The notes under the pieces were generated by a model that had not been told where the DNA came from, did no database searches, and saw only the letters and a program-made list of their open reading frames with translations. Below, one piece after another: positions 60,466 to 64,000 of a stretch of DNA of 64,000 bases. Numbering within the stretch: the stretch's first letter is position 1; each line of letters starts with the position of its first letter. The stretch is from contig NZ_SMLG01000001.1 of NCBI RefSeq assembly GCF_004349195.1, positions 558,001-622,000 on the forward strand, given 5' to 3'. The DNA is from Flavobacterium rhamnosiphilum. Lineage in GTDB: Bacteria > Bacteroidota > Bacteroidia > Flavobacteriales > Flavobacteriaceae. The position numbers and the translations under genes are program-made.

Positions 60466-60495
60466 CAAAAGTACAATTAATTATTTTAAATACAA
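60466..60495 (-). promoter_or_regulatory. Promoter of rplM-rpsI
   Basis: The minus strand has TTG (plus 60493-60495), a 19-bp spacer, then TACTTTTG (plus 60466-60473), with the ATG 43 bp downstream. Confidence 0.72.
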
Positions 60496-60767
60496 ATACC
60501 TTAAAAGATTATTTTTCACTTGTTTTAGTACTGATTATCAACTGGATATTTGAAATAATATTCTGTGATTGAATTTGTGTTTCTCTCTTCTTCGTGAGTT
60601 GAATTCAATGGGCTGTGGTTTTTATGTGCTTTTATTGTATATTTCTAGTTTTTCAGAGGTAAATTTTATATTTTATTGGCTATTTTTGTCATTTAAACAG
60701 TTAATATTCTAATTATATATATCTTGTTACTGTTTTTACTATATGAATTACGACAAATATCTCCCTT
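60496..60767. other. Divergent intergenic region rplM/lacI-type gene
   Basis: About 270 AT-rich bases. No second TAnnTTTG promoter is apparent for the regulator gene, and I see no repeat or RNA gene. Confidence 0.55.
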
Positions 60768-61793
60768 ATGAAAGCTAAAGCAACATTAAAACAAATCGCA
60801 AAAGAACTGAATGTTTCTGTTTCTACAGTTTCAAAAGCACTTAATGATAGCCCGGAAATTAGTGAGCTGACGAAAATTAAAATTAAAGAATATGCTAAAC
60901 TTAAAAATTACAAACCCAATGTAATTGGTCTGAATCTCAAAAACAGAAAGACAAAAACCATTGGTGTAATTATTCCAAATATTTTAAATTCTTTTTTTGC
61001 TAAAGTATTTAGCGGTATAGAAAAAATAGCGGATGAAAAAGGATATAATGTTATTATGTGTATCTCTAATGAATCATTAGAAAAAGAAGCACATACACTT
61101 GAAATGCTAAGTAATGGGACTATTGATGGATTTATTGTTTCCGTTTCTGAAGAAGCACAAAAAAATCATGAGTACAATCATTTCAAAGAAATTATTAATG
61201 ATGGTACTCCTATAGTTATGTTTGATAGAATTGCCGATGGGGTGGAGTGTGATAAAGTTGTAGTTGATGATTTCGATTCGGCTTTAAATTCTACGCAGCA
61301 TTTAATAAATATAGGATGCAAGAACATCGCTTTGTTTTCTTCTGTAGATAATTTAAGTGTTGGTAAATTAAGGGCCGAAGGGTATCTTAAGGCATTGGAA
61401 AATAATAATATTCCTGTAAACGCTAATATAATTCTTAGAACGGATTCTGAAGACAATTTGAAAAATAAAATTGAAAGTATTTTTGATAACAATACAATAG
61501 ATGGTGTTTTTGCTTTGGATGAAAATGATTCGGTGGCCGCATTAAAAGTAGGTCTTAAAAAAGGATTTAAAATTCCGAAAGAACTTTCTATTATAGGTTT
61601 TGCCGATGGAATTCTAGCTTCTAGAAGATTATCTCCAAGTTTAACGACGGTAAGCCAGCATGGAATAGAAATAGGCGAAGTTGCTGCTAAATTGCTTATC
61701 GCGAGATTAGAATCCAAAGAAGAGCACGTTCCTTATGAGACGGTAGTAATCAAAACAAAATTGAAAGAAAGAGAGTCAACAAGGAAGTTGTAG
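60768..61793 (+). CDS. LacI/GalR family transcriptional regulator
   Basis: The 341-residue repressor has an N-terminal helix-turn-helix and hinge (T-L-K-Q-I-A-K-E-L-N-V-S-V-S-T-V-S-K-A-L-N at residues 6-26), followed by a periplasmic-binding-like sugar-sensing domain (T-I-G-V-I-I-P at about 63, F-D-R at about 150, G-F-A-D-G at about 276). Regulators of this type usually sit beside a sugar-utilisation locus, but no transporter or glycosidase gene is adjacent, so its targets lie elsewhere. Confidence 0.92.
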   Translation: MKAKATLKQIAKELNVSVSTVSKALNDSPEISELTKIKIKEYAKLKNYKPNVIGLNLKNRKTKTIGVIIPNILNSFFAKVFSGIEKIADEKGYNVIMCISNESLEKEAHTLEMLSNGTIDGFIVSVSEEAQKNHEYNHFKEIINDGTPIVMFDRIADGVECDKVVVDDFDSALNSTQHLINIGCKNIALFSSVDNLSVGKLRAEGYLKALENNNIPVNANIILRTDSEDNLKNKIESIFDNNTIDGVFALDENDSVAALKVGLKKGFKIPKELSIIGFADGILASRRLSPSLTTVSQHGIEIGEVAAKLLIARLESKEEHVPYETVVIKTKLKERESTRKL

Positions 61794-61883
61794 ATTATTT
61801 TTAAAACGTCATTTAGTAAATTAGAAGAAACTGGAAATTATTACCACTAGAATTATTAATAAGTTAGCAACAGTATTAGAACA

Positions 61884-62270
61884 ATGATACTAAAAAGAGC
61901 TTTTGAAAATTTGTTGTACATTGTACCAATAATTATAATTTCAAATATTATTTACATTATTTATTCTTCACAATTTCCGGGTGGTGTTGCTGGAATGGCA
62001 CCTTTTGTTTTAATTATTAATAGCATTATCAGCTTTATTCTTTCGTTTATTGTTTATTTATTCATTTCCTTAAAATTCAAATTAAGCCAACTTAAAAGCA
62101 TATTGATTTTTATTTTTATTTCATTTCTTAATCTTCTATTATATTTTAAGGTTAATCCATTCGATTATGAAGTTGAAAAAACATATAGAGATTTAAATTC
62201 GTGGCTTTATATTTCAATACTCATTCCGTCATTTTTAATGATCACAGTAAAGAAATTAATGGACGAGTAA
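61884..62270 (+). CDS. Small hypothetical membrane protein
   Basis: The 128-residue product has four hydrophobic helices (about 7-28, 38-62, 73-90 and 106-122), with few charged residues between them. No family is recognised. It follows the LacI-type gene after 90 bp on the same strand, without clear linkage. Confidence 0.65.
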   Translation: MILKRAFENLLYIVPIIIISNIIYIIYSSQFPGGVAGMAPFVLIINSIISFILSFIVYLFISLKFKLSQLKSILIFIFISFLNLLLYFKVNPFDYEVEKTYRDLNSWLYISILIPSFLMITVKKLMDE

Positions 62271-62353
62271 AAGTAATTTAACTAATTTAAAATGAAAAAC
62301 CACCAACTATTTTTGACCAAATTACCTGGTTTTGAAATCGTCTGTCATAGAAT

Positions 62354-62617
62354 TCAACTTGCTATGCTGTTTTTCGATATTTCAATACTTTCTGTCCAAA
62401 GTGTAAAAGGGTCAAAATCTATGATTTCTTCTTTCCCCCAAACTACGGTGTCGTATTTTACAAAAACTTGATTGAAAAATGAAGTGTCTTTCAAAGGTTG
62501 AAATACTGGGTAATTAAGATAGGGTAAAACAGAGAATTCTTTCCAGATTTTATTGTCAAATTCTAGCTCTAATTTATAACCAGGTTTCGGTATGGCAGTT
62601 ATGATTTTTGGAAACAT
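62354..62617 (-). CDS. DUF2442 family protein
   Basis: An 87-residue protein resembling DUF2442: Y-K-L-E-L-E-F-D-N, V-F-Q-P-L-K-D-T-S-F-F-N-Q-V-F and W-G-K-E-E-I-I-D-F-D-P-F-T-L-W. Such proteins are commonly paired with DUF4160, as here, where the partner ends five bases upstream. A toxin-antitoxin role has been proposed for such pairs in general; it is not shown by this sequence. Confidence 0.85.
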   Translation of the reverse strand: MFPKIITAIPKPGYKLELEFDNKIWKEFSVLPYLNYPVFQPLKDTSFFNQVFVKYDTVVWGKEEIIDFDPFTLWTESIEISKNSIAS

Positions 62618-62622
62618 ATCAA

Positions 62623-62892
62623 TTATCTTAAAGGTTCAATTTTAAAAATAGGTTCTCCTTTTATGGCTAAACTCCAGTCTGCCATTAAATCTTCTTGACG
62701 AATTTCAATCCAGGCTTTTACAAGTTTTGTTTTATTTACGGGCAGTTTTCCGTCTAATAATTCTCCGTCAGGAATTGAAAATACTGCCTCAAACTCATTA
62801 TATTTTACGTGAATATGAGGTAAGTTATGTTGCTTATTGTCCAAATAATACATCGAAATAATTAATCCGTAGAACAAGCTGATTACTGGCAT
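62623..62892 (-). CDS. DUF4160 family protein
   Basis: The 89-residue protein has the DUF4160 core P-H-I-H-V-K-Y near residue 25, then G-E-L-L-D-G-K-L-P and the helix A-W-I-E-I-R-Q-E-D-L-M-A-D-W. It is the first gene of a two-gene unit with DUF2442, 43 bp after the polA stop on the same strand. Confidence 0.85.
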   Translation of the reverse strand: MPVISLFYGLIISMYYLDNKQHNLPHIHVKYNEFEAVFSIPDGELLDGKLPVNKTKLVKAWIEIRQEDLMADWSLAIKGEPIFKIEPLR

Positions 62893-62935
62893 AGTGTTTT
62901 CTTTTTAACAAAGTTACAAAATTCTAAACTCTAAA

Positions 62936-64000
62936 TTAATGCGCTTCCAGCCAATCTTTCCCTGCTCCTAAATCAACATCCAAAGGTACATCAAGTTTAA
63001 AGGCATGTTCCATTTCGTATTTTATCATCGGTTGGATTTTTTCGAGTTCCGAATTGTGCACGTCAAACACAAGCTCATCATGAACCTGTAACAACATTTT
63101 GCTTTTCCAGTTTTCGGAGGTTAGTTTTTTATGAATATTAATCATCGCAATTTTAATGATGTCGGCGGCACTTCCTTGAATTGGTGCATTTACCGCATTT
63201 CGTTCTGCGCCACCACGAACAATGGCGTTTTGCGAATTGATATCTTTCAAATAGCGACGACGTCCCAGAATTGTTTGCACATAACCATTGTCTCTTGCAA
63301 AATCTATTTGTTCCTGAATATAGGATTTTAATCTTGGATATGTTTTGTAATACGCTTCAATCAAAGCGGCACTTTCACTTCTGGATAAAGAGGTTTGATT
63401 GCTCAATCCAAAAGCCGAAACTCCATAAATAATTCCAAAATTCACCGTCTTGGCATGACTTCGTTGCTCGCGAGTCACTTCTTCGAGTGGAACATTAAAT
63501 ACTTTTGAAGCTGTAGATTTGTGAATGTCTTCGTGATTTTGGAATGCCTTAATCATGTTTTCTTCACCACTTAATGCCGCAATCACACGCAATTCTATTT
63601 GAGAATAATCGGCAGAAACCAAAGTGTAGTTTTCATCTCGGGCTACAAATGCTTTTCTGATTTGTCTGCCGCGTTCCGTACGAATCGGGATGTTTTGTAA
63701 GTTCGGATTATTTGAACTCAAACGGCCTGTTGCGGCAACGGTTTGCATGTAATCCGTGTGGATGCGTTGCGTAATTTTATCTACTTGGTTTGGCAAAGCC
63801 TCGACATAGGTGTTTTGTAATTTCACCAATTGTCGCCAATCGAGTATGTCTTTCACTATTGGATTTTCGGCTGCTAAATAACTTAAGATTTCCTCCCCTG
63901 TTGCGTATTGACCGGTTTTGGTTTTCTTTTGTTTGGCTCCGCCAATTTTCAATTTGTCAAATAAAACATCACCCAGTTGTTTCGGGGAAGCCAGATTGAA
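62936..64000 (-). CDS. polA: DNA polymerase I (3' part; start lies beyond the window)
   Basis: The window holds the last 354 codons; the frame is open to base 64000 (F-N-L-A-S-P-K-Q-L-G-D-V-L-F-D-K), so the 5' part is cut off by the window edge. The polymerase active site is intact: V-S-A-D-Y-S-Q-I-E-L-R (metal-binding Asp), K-T-V-N-F-G-I-I-Y-G in the O-helix and L-Q-V-H-D-E-L-V-F-D-V near the end. Whether the 3'-5' exonuclease domain is active cannot be told from here. Confidence 0.95.
   Translation of the reverse strand, partial: FNLASPKQLGDVLFDKLKIGGAKQKKTKTGQYATGEEILSYLAAENPIVKDILDWRQLVKLQNTYVEALPNQVDKITQRIHTDYMQTVAATGRLSSNNPNLQNIPIRTERGRQIRKAFVARDENYTLVSADYSQIELRVIAALSGEENMIKAFQNHEDIHKSTASKVFNVPLEEVTREQRSHAKTVNFGIIYGVSAFGLSNQTSLSRSESAALIEAYYKTYPRLKSYIQEQIDFARDNGYVQTILGRRRYLKDINSQNAIVRGGAERNAVNAPIQGSAADIIKIAMINIHKKLTSENWKSKMLLQVHDELVFDVHNSELEKIQPMIKYEMEHAFKLDVPLDVDLGAGKDWLEAH

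Noticed and set aside
61178..61717. A 179-codon frame opposite the LacI-type gene
   Set aside because: The LacI product has clear domains over the whole region; the antisense product has no recognisable features.

Overview
The window looks like chromosomal DNA of a member of the Flavobacteriaceae, most probably a Flavobacterium. It is AT-rich. It carries the gliding genes gldD and gldE in the mutY-ssb-gldE-gldD setting, and family-typical proteins such as DUF3078, DUF3127, DUF4301 and a Bacteroidetes GGGP-synthase-like protein. Genes are preceded by A/T-rich leaders without an obvious Shine-Dalgarno sequence, and many have the TTG-N(17-21)-TAnnTTTG promoter of Bacteroidetes. Nearly all of the DNA is chromosomal housekeeping. 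I see no phage, insertion sequence, CRISPR array, tRNA or rRNA.

Layout. 1-8.6 kb: RDD membrane protein, B12-riboswitch-controlled metE, dgt, dxs with a DUF3078 protein, and tadA. 8.7-16 kb: rng, a 30-residue basic protein, hup, then mutY, a TlpA-DUF3738 protein, ssb, gldE and gldD. 16-25.6 kb: metal-binding lipoprotein, EamA transporter, an M16 protease pair, rplU-rpmA, an orphan histidine kinase and a secreted amidohydrolase. 25.8-27.4 kb: a very AT-rich patch of small unknown genes. 27.6-33.8 kb: ahcY, a phosphopantetheinyl transferase, GGGPS-like synthase, pnuC, a NadR-kinase/DUF4301 fusion and arfB. 33.9-36.2 kb: a TPP riboswitch in front of a TonB-dependent receptor. 36.3-42.4 kb: a Rieske-like lipoprotein, greA, HIT, transglutaminase, histidine kinase, flavin reductase, DUF3127 and aat. 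42.4-49.7 kb (minus strand): the thiamine operon thiS-thiC-tenI/thiE-thiD-thiE-thiG-thiH-thiF behind a second TPP riboswitch. 49.7-51 kb: tag and a queuosine-precursor transporter. 51.1-57.3 kb: six secreted proteins of unknown function. 57.6-60.4 kb: tsf, rpsB, rpsI, rplM. 60.7-64 kb: a LacI regulator, a membrane protein, a DUF4160/DUF2442 pair and the 3' part of polA.

Functional links. The two TPP riboswitches tie the receptor at 34 kb and the thi operon at 49 kb into one thiamine regulon; dxs, the TPP-dependent enzyme whose product DXP feeds ThiG, lies at 6-8 kb. metE and ahcY belong to the methyl cycle. pnuC and the NadR-like kinase suggest nicotinamide riboside salvage.

The best candidate for an undescribed system is the secreted cluster at 51.1-57.3 kb. 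It holds two large paralogues, two small tandem paralogues, a DUF6175-like protein and a sixth exported protein, and three of its leaders share a TACTATTGTA-like motif. A second theme is small palindromic repeats. One family keeps its flanks while its hairpin stem changes on both arms. One palindrome lies in frame inside a thiamine gene, and most non-overlapping junctions of the thi operon contain a different palindrome.
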